From positions 6,882,001-6,946,000 of the forward strand of contig NZ_CP108002.1 of assembly GCF_041435055.1 (NCBI RefSeq): DNA of 64,000 nt. The letters run 5' to 3'. The translations under genes and the position numbers were made by a program. Of this stretch, positions 34,038 to 41,931 are shown piece by piece. Each line of letters begins with the position of its first letter. Position 1 is the stretch's first letter. This DNA is from Streptomyces sp. NBC_00341. Lineage in GTDB: Bacteria > Actinomycetota > Actinomycetes > Streptomycetales > Streptomycetaceae. Below the pieces are notes generated by a model. The model had not been told where the DNA came from. It saw only the letters and a list, made by a program, of their open reading frames with translations, and did no database searches.

Positions 34038-35486
34038 TCAACGTCCTTCGGTCTCGGGGGGAGTGCTCGGTGTGTCGCGGACGCTGCGGGCACCGTTCAG
34101 CCAGGCGGTGGCCACCTCGGGCCGACCGGGTTCCACGGGCACCGCGGTGGCGGCGTGGCGGCGGGAGGGCGGCGCGGACCGCCGGCGGACCGTGAGTCCG
34201 CTCACCGTGGTCGAGGGCTCCGCCCGCTCCGGTTCGGCAGCCTGCCCCGGGGCGGCGGCAGGGGCCGGAACCGGCGCCTCGGCGGTCTCCGGCCGGACGA
34301 CGGCGGCCGGCGCGGCCGGAGGGGCCGGAGGGGCCGGTGCGGCAACCGGAGCGGGGGCCTGCCGGCGACGGGACGCGGGCGGGGTGGCCGGGACGGCGGG
34401 CTGCGGGGCGGGAGGTGTGGTGAGCAGCTTCTGCGGCAGGACGATGAAGGCGCGGGTACCGCCGTACACGTTGGGGGCCGTCACCTCGACGCGGTATCCG
34501 TAGGACGCGGCGAGGGCACCGGCCACGCGCAGGCCGGTCTGCGGGTAGGCACCCAGTTTCGTGATGTCGTCCCGCTCCTCGCTGGACATCACCCGGCGGG
34601 CCCACTCCAGCCGCTCGTCCTCCATGCGCAGCCCCGCGTCGTCCACGATCAGGAAGACCGCGTCGTTGCCGTGCTCGAGGGAGACGTGCACCCGGGTGTT
34701 CGGCGCCGAATAGCGCAGGGCGTTGTCCAGCAGAATCGCCAGTGTGTGGATGACCGCTTCCACGGCCCGGCCCTCCACCCCGAAGGTGTTCACGTCCGCG
34801 TGCTGCACTCGCTGGAAGCCCTCGACCCGGCCCATCGCGGAGCGCACGATCTCGCCGAGCGCGGTCACCGGATGACGCCGTGAGAGCTTGTCGCCCGCCA
34901 GCACCGCGTACCCGCTGGCCGTCAGCAGCATTTGCTGGGCCAGGTGGTCGATCTCGACCAGGGTCTCGTACGCGTCGTCCGAGACGTGCTGACGTACGCC
35001 GGCACTGACCTTGGTGCCCAGCTTCGACGCCCGGTGGACCGTGCCCGCGGCGAAGGACCGCACCGCCGCCCGTGCGACGTCGACGGCCTCCTTGCGTGCA
35101 TGAGCGACCTGTTCGTCGGCTTCGCGGCGGGCCAGGGCCACTTGTTCCTCGGCCGTTCTCCCCGCCACCTTGACGGCGAAGGAGAACTGTCCGGCCAGCG
35201 CTCCGACGGCCTCGGCGACGGGGCTGCCCGCCAGCTGAGGCGGAACGGTCACGCCGATACCGCCGGCCGGGCCCGCCCCGGCCCCGCCGGCGGGGGCCGG
35301 GACGGCGGTGGTCGCCAGGTGCCTCACGAAGTGCTCGGTCATCTGCATCTGCTGGGTGAGGCGCTCGGCGTGCTCGTGCAGTTGCCCGGCCCGTTGCTCG
35401 GCCCGGCGTGCCGCGCGGCGGAACCGGACCGCCAGCACCGATCCGGCTACCGCCAGCAGCGCGAGAACCAGTGTCAGCGCGAGCAT
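34038..35486 (-). CDS. cvnA: Conservon sensor histidine-kinase-like protein CvnA
   Basis: A 482-residue membrane protein. One N-terminal transmembrane helix (LALTLVLALLAVAGSVLAV) is followed by a coiled stretch (RRAARRAEQRAGQLHEHAER) and an ATPase domain with LLDNALRYSAPNTRV (N-box), DDAGLRMEDERL and a GLRVAGALAASYG segment. The last ~110 residues are Pro/Ala-rich and disordered. It heads the conservon operon and is thought to respond to a signal at the membrane. Confidence 0.92.
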   Translation of the reverse strand: MLALTLVLALLAVAGSVLAVRFRRAARRAEQRAGQLHEHAERLTQQMQMTEHFVRHLATTAVPAPAGGAGAGPAGGIGVTVPPQLAGSPVAEAVGALAGQFSFAVKVAGRTAEEQVALARREADEQVAHARKEAVDVARAAVRSFAAGTVHRASKLGTKVSAGVRQHVSDDAYETLVEIDHLAQQMLLTASGYAVLAGDKLSRRHPVTALGEIVRSAMGRVEGFQRVQHADVNTFGVEGRAVEAVIHTLAILLDNALRYSAPNTRVHVSLEHGNDAVFLIVDDAGLRMEDERLEWARRVMSSEERDDITKLGAYPQTGLRVAGALAASYGYRVEVTAPNVYGGTRAFIVLPQKLLTTPPAPQPAVPATPPASRRRQAPAPVAAPAPPAPPAAPAAVVRPETAEAPVPAPAAAPGQAAEPERAEPSTTVSGLTVRRRSAPPSRRHAATAVPVEPGRPEVATAWLNGARSVRDTPSTPPETEGR

Positions 35487-36225
35487 CGGACCCCCGAGAT
35501 CGTGACGGAAACGGCTGCCTGGCCGGAGCCCCGGCGGCGGAGCCGACCGGTCCGGACGGCGTCACGGACGGGCACTCCGGTCTGCGCGTCGCCGGTCAGG
35601 AGGTGCTGCTCGATACACGGGAGATGGCGTTTCATGATGTCCGTACTCCGTAGTGCCGGGATTACCGGATCTGTGGGCAGGGGCCGTCGGGACGGCCCGC
35701 GGGTGGCACGGTGCCGGCGCACGGCTCGGTGGCCGGCTTCCTCGCACGCGCGGTCGTCGTGAGCCTCCCGGGCTCCGCACCCCGAGAATCCAGGGGCCGC
35801 GGACAGGGAGCGGCGGGAGGCCTGGCGTGGCGTGACCGTGCGGCGGTCGGGGGCATCACAATCTCCGCGGGGTGCGATCAGCCGGCGTCCGGCGGGCGGC
35901 AGAGCGAGCCCTCAGGACCTCACAGCGATGAGCCGCTGCGCGGTTGCTCGTAGGGTGGCCCATCGCGGAAGTCCTTGGGGTGGAGGCAATCGACACCAGT
36001 TCACTCGAACGGGTTCCAAGTGGCCTGTGTTTCTACCGAGGTTTCTGCCGAGTTGGAGTATGGCCCTGGATCTCTCTCCGTGTAACGCTCGCCGCGTAAG
36101 TGTCCGCATGAGCGTTGCGTACACGGGCGCGGCGGCAGCGAAATCCCGGTGCCGCACTGTAACTTCCTTGTGGCTGATACGCGTTGGCGGGTAATCCGGG
36201 GCGGCATGTCCAAGGGGGTAGTGCC
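35487..36225. other. Long intergenic region between the conservon and XRE gene
   Basis: A 739-base divergent region with no convincing gene; the open frames are out of step with normal codon bias. From about 36000 on it becomes less GC-rich, as expected for the XRE promoter, and AGGGGG precedes the XRE start. The proximal part must hold the conservon promoter. I saw no RNA motif. Confidence 0.45.
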
Positions 36226-37134
36226 ATGACCGAAGGGCTGACGGTGCCGGCCGGGGCTGCGGAGCCCTCCGGCGGAATGGGCCCGATAACGCGGCGGCGT
36301 CAGCTGGGCGTTCGACTGCTCGCCCTGCGCGATACATGCGGACTGTCGGCCGAGGAGGCCGGCGAGCGGGCCGGGGTGTCGAAGGCGACCGTCAGCCGGT
36401 ACGAGCGGGCCAAGGGGAACGTGCGGTGGAACCAGGTCGACCAGCTCTGCCGCGCGTACGGGGCCTCGGACAAGGAGCGTCATCTCCTCGTCGAACTGGC
36501 CAAGAACAGCAGGGACAACGAGGTCTGGTGGATTCCGTTCGCCGGGATGCTGCCCGATCAGATGCGGATGCTGCTGGCCCTGGAGAACGAGGCGCCGTGG
36601 ATCAGCCACCACACCGTGGGTGTGGTGCCCGGCCTGCTCCAGACACTGGGGTACGCCCAGGAGATCAGAGCCACCCCGGGGAACGCCCTTCCGTCACAGG
36701 AGTTGCAGGAGTTCCTGAGGATGCGCATGCTGCGTCAGCGGATTCTGGACCGTGCGGCGCCACCGGTGTACCACGTCATCCTGGACGAAGCGGTTGTCCG
36801 GCGCAGGGTCGGGAGCGGTCAGGTCATGTCCGCTCAGCTCGACCATCTGCTCGCCCGGGGGCGGGAACCGAGCATCAGCATCCAGGTACTGCCGTTCTCG
36901 GCCGGGGCGTACAGCGCCGCCCTCAGCACGTTCATCGTCTTCGGCGGCCCGGACCCGTCCCTGGACGTCGTCTTTCTGGAGAATCAGACCGGCTCCTTGT
37001 TCCTGGAGGAACCCCCGGCGCTGAAGTGCTACACCGACGCCATGGCCTTCCTGCGCCAGGAGGCACTGGACACGACCACCTCCGCCGAACTGATCGCCGA
37101 GGCGAGCAGGACGCACCTGCGAAACCGGAAGTAA
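36226..37134 (+). CDS. XRE-family regulator with DUF5753-like domain
   Basis: A 302-residue actinomycete regulator. The helix-turn-helix is LSAEEAGERAGVSKATVSRYERAKG, read here in two parts as LSAEEAGERAGVSK and ATVSRYERAKG. The C-terminal DUF5753-like part shows ISHHTVGVVPGLLQTLGYAQ, ILDEAVVRRRVG and ISIQVLPFSAGAY. It is followed 13 bases later by a DUF397 gene, the usual pair. Such pairs modulate development or specialised metabolism; a specific target cannot be read. ATG 36226 is chosen for AGGGGG upstream. Confidence 0.92.
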   Translation: MTEGLTVPAGAAEPSGGMGPITRRRQLGVRLLALRDTCGLSAEEAGERAGVSKATVSRYERAKGNVRWNQVDQLCRAYGASDKERHLLVELAKNSRDNEVWWIPFAGMLPDQMRMLLALENEAPWISHHTVGVVPGLLQTLGYAQEIRATPGNALPSQELQEFLRMRMLRQRILDRAAPPVYHVILDEAVVRRRVGSGQVMSAQLDHLLARGREPSISIQVLPFSAGAYSAALSTFIVFGGPDPSLDVVFLENQTGSLFLEEPPALKCYTDAMAFLRQEALDTTTSAELIAEASRTHLRNRK

Positions 37135-37147
37135 CGGGGAATTGCGC

Positions 37148-37351
37148 ATGGCACGACAGATCCGGCCCGAGTTCTTCAAGAGCAGCTACAGCGCCAATGC
37201 CAACGGCGAGTGCGTCGAGTGCGCGGAACGGCGGTACGCGTTCCTCGTGCGCGACTCGAAGACCGCCGACGGCGCGGTCCTCAGCTTCACGCACCCGGCG
37301 TGGCGGGAGTTCACCGCGTCCCTGCGCGGCGACGGCACCGAACCCCGCTGA
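37148..37351 (+). CDS. DUF397 protein
   Basis: A 67-residue partner of the upstream XRE regulator. The family pattern FFKSSYSANANGECVECAE, VRDSKTADGAVLSFTHPAWREF is clear. It begins at ATG 37148 (a TTG at 37142 is also open). It is probably co-transcribed with and antagonistic to the regulator. Confidence 0.92.
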   Translation: MARQIRPEFFKSSYSANANGECVECAERRYAFLVRDSKTADGAVLSFTHPAWREFTASLRGDGTEPR

Positions 37352-37571
37352 CCTGCCACCGACCCGACCCGACCCGACCGGCTGGGCGGAGCAGGCAGTC
37401 AACGCCCTTACCGGATGCGGCCGTTCGCCCCGCTCCTGCCGAGAACACCTTGTGCGGTCGCCTGGCTACAGTATTCAGTCCGAGGAGGACATGGCCGGGG
37501 CAGAGAGCAGCGTCGGCCGATGATGATGCAGACAGTCCGCAGCCGCGACAGCTGTCCGCATCAAGGCGCCG

Positions 37572-38888
37572 ATGGAAGAGGAAATGCCGCAGAAGCCGAA
37601 GTCCCTGGACGACACCAAGTCCGCACGCGCCTGGTGGGGCAAGGAGCTCCGCAACTGGCGCAACGTCAGATCGCTGTCCTCGAAGGGGCTGGGGAAGAGA
37701 GTCCACCTCAGCGGCACGATGATCGAGCGCATCGAGAAGAACGAGCGCCTGTGCGACGCCGGGCTGGCCCGAAGGCTCGACGACGCCCTGGATGCCGGTG
37801 GGGCGCTGCGGCGGCTGTGGCGTCTGGTCGAGGAAGAGGCGGCCGGGCAGTCCGGTGATGCGGACAGTCCAGCTCCGGCCCGGCTGTCGGCAGGGAAGGC
37901 CGCACAGGCCACGTGGGGGCTCGACGGACTTCCCCCGGGCCTCATCGATCCGGGACGTGCCGACCCTCCCGCTGTCGTACGCCCCGACGACATCGCTCAG
38001 ATACTCGACGCTGCCACGGTCATCGCCGAGTGGGACAACCTCTACGGGGGCGCCGGCATCGTGCGCAGCTCCCTTTACGGCCAACTGCTCTGGGCGCGGG
38101 GCCTGCTCGCAGCCCAGTGCCCGCCCGCACTCGAAGCGGACCTGTTCGCCGCGGTCGGACGCCTGGCCATCGTGATGGGGGCGAGCGCCTTCGACGCGTA
38201 CGAGCACGAGGACGCGACCCGGCTCCTGCGCTTCGGCCGCCGGTGCGCCGAACGGGCCGATGACTGGCACCTGAGGGCAGCCGCACTCAACTGGCTTGCC
38301 CGGCAGTCCATTTGGTGCGGCATGCCGGACGAAGGACTCACCCACGCGGAGGACGGGCTGGTGCGCGCCGACCGCCTCACGCCCCGCGAACAGGCGATGC
38401 TGCACAACGCCCGTGCCAGGGCCTGGGCGAAGATGGGGCGCCCCGGCCAGGCCCTGGCGGCCATCGGCCGGTCCGACGAGGTCTTCGGCCCGGCCAAGGG
38501 GGACGAGGACGCGGTCTGGATGAGCTTCTACGACGATGCCCAGCATCACGGCGACACCGGGCACGCCGCCTTCGATCTGGCGCTGCTCTCCGGGCAGTCG
38601 CCCGCGGTGGCGGTGGCCAGACTCACGAAGGCGGTTGACGGGTACGCCGACGCCTATGTGCGCTCGCGCGCGCTCTCCGGCACGAAGCTCGCCACCCTGA
38701 TCATGGCGACCGGGGACCCGGAGGAGGCGTTACCGGTGGCTCACCGGGCCCTGGACGAGGTGGGACGCCTCCGGTCCAGCCGTGCGGTCGAGGACGTGAT
38801 GAACCTGTCGAAGGAGTGCCGGCGGTATGCCGACGACGCGGAAGTCGCCGCGCTGCGCGAACGGATCGCGTCCGCCGTGCGTTTATGA
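37572..38888 (+). CDS. XRE-type helix-turn-helix regulator with TPR-like C-terminus
   Basis: A 438-residue protein. Residues about 20-75 form an XRE-like helix-turn-helix (NVRSLSSKGLGKRVHLSGTM, IERIEKNERLCD). The rest is helical with repeats such as ADDWHLRAAALNWLARQS, LTHAEDGLVRADRLTPREQA and ALPVAHRALDEVGRL, which fit TPR units. This layout is common in Streptomyces regulators that sense a peptide or protein partner. The start is ATG 37572 with AAGG upstream; ATG 37584 is possible. It is followed by an FAD monooxygenase about 200 bases away. Confidence 0.85.
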   Translation: MEEEMPQKPKSLDDTKSARAWWGKELRNWRNVRSLSSKGLGKRVHLSGTMIERIEKNERLCDAGLARRLDDALDAGGALRRLWRLVEEEAAGQSGDADSPAPARLSAGKAAQATWGLDGLPPGLIDPGRADPPAVVRPDDIAQILDAATVIAEWDNLYGGAGIVRSSLYGQLLWARGLLAAQCPPALEADLFAAVGRLAIVMGASAFDAYEHEDATRLLRFGRRCAERADDWHLRAAALNWLARQSIWCGMPDEGLTHAEDGLVRADRLTPREQAMLHNARARAWAKMGRPGQALAAIGRSDEVFGPAKGDEDAVWMSFYDDAQHHGDTGHAAFDLALLSGQSPAVAVARLTKAVDGYADAYVRSRALSGTKLATLIMATGDPEEALPVAHRALDEVGRLRSSRAVEDVMNLSKECRRYADDAEVAALRERIASAVRL

Positions 38889-39090
38889 CCGCCCCGCACA
38901 CCACGCCGGGTGCGCGCGGCTCACCTGCCTACGGCCCCTGGAATAGGATTCCGTCCGTGCCCTGCCCAAGGACTGTCCCGTGGCGAATCGGCACAACGAG
39001 CCCGGATGCTTATGGATTTTCGACCGGTCGAGTCGAGGCGGCAGAGCCCACGAACCGCGACCGGAAAGCCAAGTGAGTGGAGAACCAGTC

Positions 39091-40308
39091 ATGCGTGGAG
39101 GCAGCGTAGCCGTGGTCGGCGGCAGCATAGCGGGGTGTGCCACGGCCCTGGCCGCATCGCGCGGGGGCGCCGGAAAGGTCACCGTCTTCGAGCGCGCGGA
39201 TGCCGAACTCCGGGACCGCGGCGTGGGCATCGCCCTGCACAGCGACCGCTACGACGAGCTGAGGGAAGCCGGCTACGTGGCCCCCGAGATGCCCTGGGCA
39301 CCGCTGGACCGGCGCGTGTGGAGCGCGCGCGACGGCGACGCGGAGCACGGACGGGTCATCGGCGAGCAGCCGTTTCCCTTCCGCGCCTACAACTGGGGCT
39401 CCCTGTGGAGCGAGCTGCGCCGACGGGTCCCCGAGGGCGTCACGTACCACTCCGGTGCCGTGGTCACCGGTGTGGAGCCGGACGATGACGGGGTGACGCT
39501 GCGTCTGGCCGACGGGTACGAGGAGCACTTCGACCTCGTGATCGGCGCCGACGGCTACCGTTCCGTCGTCCGCGAGGCCATGTTCCCCGGCATCACGCCC
39601 TCGTACGCCGGGTACATCGGCTGGCGCGGCACCTCGTCCGATGTCGAGGGCCTGCCCTCGGACGGGCGGTCCGCGCACAACGTCGTCTTCCCCGGCGGCC
39701 ACTGCATGATCTACCGCATCCCGGACGGTGACGGCGGGTACCGGCTCAACTGGGTGCTCTACACCGTGCCCCCACAGGTCGACGGTCTCCACCCCGACCT
39801 GCGGACCCCGACCTCGCTTCCGCCGGGCAGGCTCAACGCGGAACTCACCGCACACCTGCGCGCACTTGTGGCGGAGAACTTTCCCTCGTACTGGGCGGCC
39901 AGAGTCCTGCGCACCCCCGCCGAGACCACCTTCATACAGCCGATCTACGACCTGGAGGTCCCGCACTACATCTCCGGGCGGATGGCGCTCGTCGGCGACG
40001 CGGCGAGCGTGGCCCGGCCGCACATCGGCGGCGGCAGCGTGAAGGCGCTCCAGGACGCCACCGCGCTGGAGGCCGCCTGGGTGGCGGGTGAGAGCTGGAA
40101 GGAGGTCCTGGCGCGGTACGACGCCGGCCGCGGCGCGGTCGGGGCCGCCATGGTCGCGCTCGCCCGCCGCATGGGCAGTGCCCAGGTCGAGAACACTCCG
40201 GACTGGTCGGCCATGGAGCAGCCGGAGTTCGACGGGTGGTGGCAGGACCAGAACAGCGGCTCCGACCGGCGCAGCGGCTTCGGCGGCCACAGCCTGAAGG
40301 TCAAGTAG
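39091..40308 (+). CDS. FAD-dependent aromatic-type monooxygenase
   Basis: A 405-residue class A flavoprotein monooxygenase. The N-terminal FAD fold is VAVVGGSIAGCATALAAS, DLVIGADGYRSVVREAMF is the DG motif, and LVGDAASVARPHIGGGSVKA is the GD motif. ATG 39091 has GGAGAA 7 bases upstream. It resembles enzymes for 2-polyprenylphenol or 2,6-dihydroxypyridine hydroxylation, but the substrate is unknown. A strong hairpin follows the stop. Confidence 0.9.
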   Translation: MRGGSVAVVGGSIAGCATALAASRGGAGKVTVFERADAELRDRGVGIALHSDRYDELREAGYVAPEMPWAPLDRRVWSARDGDAEHGRVIGEQPFPFRAYNWGSLWSELRRRVPEGVTYHSGAVVTGVEPDDDGVTLRLADGYEEHFDLVIGADGYRSVVREAMFPGITPSYAGYIGWRGTSSDVEGLPSDGRSAHNVVFPGGHCMIYRIPDGDGGYRLNWVLYTVPPQVDGLHPDLRTPTSLPPGRLNAELTAHLRALVAENFPSYWAARVLRTPAETTFIQPIYDLEVPHYISGRMALVGDAASVARPHIGGGSVKALQDATALEAAWVAGESWKEVLARYDAGRGAVGAAMVALARRMGSAQVENTPDWSAMEQPEFDGWWQDQNSGSDRRSGFGGHSLKVK

Positions 40309-40315
40309 GACCAAG

Positions 40316-40359
40316 CACGGCGGGGGCGGTGGCCGTAACCGGTCATCGCCCCCGCCGTG
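40316..40359. terminator. Bidirectional terminator
   Basis: Perfect 13-bp inverted repeat (CACGGCGGGGGCG / CGCCCCCGCCGTG) between the convergent monooxygenase and LivF genes, 7 and 8 bases from their stop codons. Confidence 0.88.
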
Positions 40360-40367
40360 TCGTGCGC

Positions 40368-41096
40368 TCAGCGCCCCGTCGGCGCGAGTTCGAGCGCGGC
40401 GTGCAGGGCGGAGGCGTCGGTACGGGCGTCCGCGCCGTCCTGCCGCAGCGCCACCCGCCCAGAGGTCAGCACCGTGAGCGTGTCGGCGCACTCGGCCGCC
40501 CGGTCCGGACTCGGGGACACCAGCAGGACGGCGATGCCCTCGGCGGCCAGCGTGGTCACCAGTTCGTGGACCTGGCGGACGAGGGCGGGCGCGAGGCCCT
40601 CGGTCGGCTCGTCGAGCAGCAGCACGCTGGGGGAGCCGAGCAGCGCGCGGGCCAGGGCCAGCATCTGCTGCTCGCCGCCGGACAGATCCGCCCCCCGGTT
40701 GCCCCGGCGCTCGCCCAGCCTGGGCAGCAGCTCCAGGACCCGCGCGGGCGTCCACACACTGGGGCGCCCGGTGTCGCCCCGGCGCGGCGGCCGGTGGGAC
40801 AGCCGCAGGTGCTCGGCGACGGTGAGGCCCGCGAAGACCCGGCGGCCCTGCGGGACGAGCCCGATCCCGGCGCGCGCGATCCGGTGCGCGGGCTGCCCCG
40901 TCACGTCCCGGCCGCCGAGCCGTACCGTCCCCGCGTCGGGGCGCATCAGTCCGGCGACGGTGTGCACGAGGGTGGTCTTGCCCGCGCCGTTGTGGCCGAC
41001 GACGGCGTGGACCGTACCGGCGGGGACCGACAGGTCGAGGCCGTGGAGGACGGTGCCGCCCTGGTAGCCGGCGGTCAGGCCGGTGATTTCGAGCAT
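40368..41096 (-). CDS. livF: Branched-chain-type ABC transporter ATPase LivF
   Basis: A 242-residue ATPase: Walker A VVGHNGAGKTTL, signature LSGGEQQMLALARAL, Walker B VLLLDEPTEGLAP and GLVPQGRRVFAGLTVAEHL, which is specific to LivF. The usual VEQN after Walker B reads LVSPSPDRAAEC here. ATG 41096 follows the LivG stop by 10 bases. It drives uptake with LivG, LivHM and LivK. Confidence 0.92.
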   Translation of the reverse strand: MLEITGLTAGYQGGTVLHGLDLSVPAGTVHAVVGHNGAGKTTLVHTVAGLMRPDAGTVRLGGRDVTGQPAHRIARAGIGLVPQGRRVFAGLTVAEHLRLSHRPPRRGDTGRPSVWTPARVLELLPRLGERRGNRGADLSGGEQQMLALARALLGSPSVLLLDEPTEGLAPALVRQVHELVTTLAAEGIAVLLVSPSPDRAAECADTLTVLTSGRVALRQDGADARTDASALHAALELAPTGR

Positions 41097-41106
41097 CGTG
41101 GGCCGG

Positions 41107-41931
41107 TCATCCTCTCGCGTCGGTGGTGGGCGGGCCGGCGGCGGGTTCGGCACCTGAGATGGCGCCGGTGGTGTGGTAGGCGTCGCGGACCTCGGGGTGG
41201 GCGAGCGCCTCCCGGGTCGGGCCGGTGACCAGGACCCGCCCGGCGGCCAGCACGGTGACCGACGTGGCGAGTTGGGCGACGACCTCGACATGGTGCTCGA
41301 CCAGGATGATCGCCATGCTGTCCGGCAGACCGCCGAGGATGGCGAGCAGCCGGCCGATGTCGCCGTCGGTCAGCCCGGCCGCCGGCTCGTCCAGCAGCAG
41401 CAGCCGGGGCTCGCCGGCCAGCGCGGCGGCGAGGTCCAGCATGCGCCGCTGGCCGTGCGAGAGCGTGGCGGCCGGCCGGTGGGCGAGGTCCGCGAGCCCG
41501 ACCGTCTCCAGATGGCGGGCCGCGGACTCCTCGTGCAGCCGGTAGCGCGAGGGGCTGCGCCAGGCGCCCCGGCGCTCGGGGTGGTGCGGCCAGCCCGCCA
41601 GGACGACGTTGTCCAGCACCGTCAGTTCGGAGATCACCGACGGCTGCTGGAAGCTGCGGGCGATCCCGAGCCGGCTGCGCTTCGCGGTGGCCGTCCGGGT
41701 GATGTCCGTGCCGTTCAGCGCGATGGCGCCCCGGTCGGGCCGGTCAGTGCCCGCGATCAGGTTGAGCAGCGTGGTCTTCCCGGCGCCGTTGGGGCCGATG
41801 ACGGCGTGCCGGGCACCCGCGGGGAGCCGCAGGCTGACGTCGTCGACGGCGGTGAGGCTGCCGTACCGGCGGGTGAGGTGGTCGAGGTCCAGCACGGGCG
41901 GTGCCGGTGCCCCGGCGTGCGCGGGCGTCAT
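41107..41931 (-). CDS. livG: Branched-chain-type ABC transporter ATPase LivG
   Basis: A 274-residue ATPase: Walker A VIGPNGAGKTTLLNLI, Q-loop RSFQQPSVISELTVLDNV, signature LSHGQRRMLDLAAAL, Walker B LLLLDEPAAGL and H-loop ILVEHHVEVV. The start ATG 41931 overlaps the LivHM stop (ATGA). It forms the ATPase pair with LivF. Confidence 0.92.
   Translation of the reverse strand: MTPAHAGAPAPPVLDLDHLTRRYGSLTAVDDVSLRLPAGARHAVIGPNGAGKTTLLNLIAGTDRPDRGAIALNGTDITRTATAKRSRLGIARSFQQPSVISELTVLDNVVLAGWPHHPERRGAWRSPSRYRLHEESAARHLETVGLADLAHRPAATLSHGQRRMLDLAAALAGEPRLLLLDEPAAGLTDGDIGRLLAILGGLPDSMAIILVEHHVEVVAQLATSVTVLAAGRVLVTGPTREALAHPEVRDAYHTTGAISGAEPAAGPPTTDARG

Noticed and set aside
35912..36337. Minus-strand ORF of 141 codons upstream of the XRE gene
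   Set aside because: It overlaps the XRE start region, has no binding site or family, and its composition is unlike neighbouring genes.
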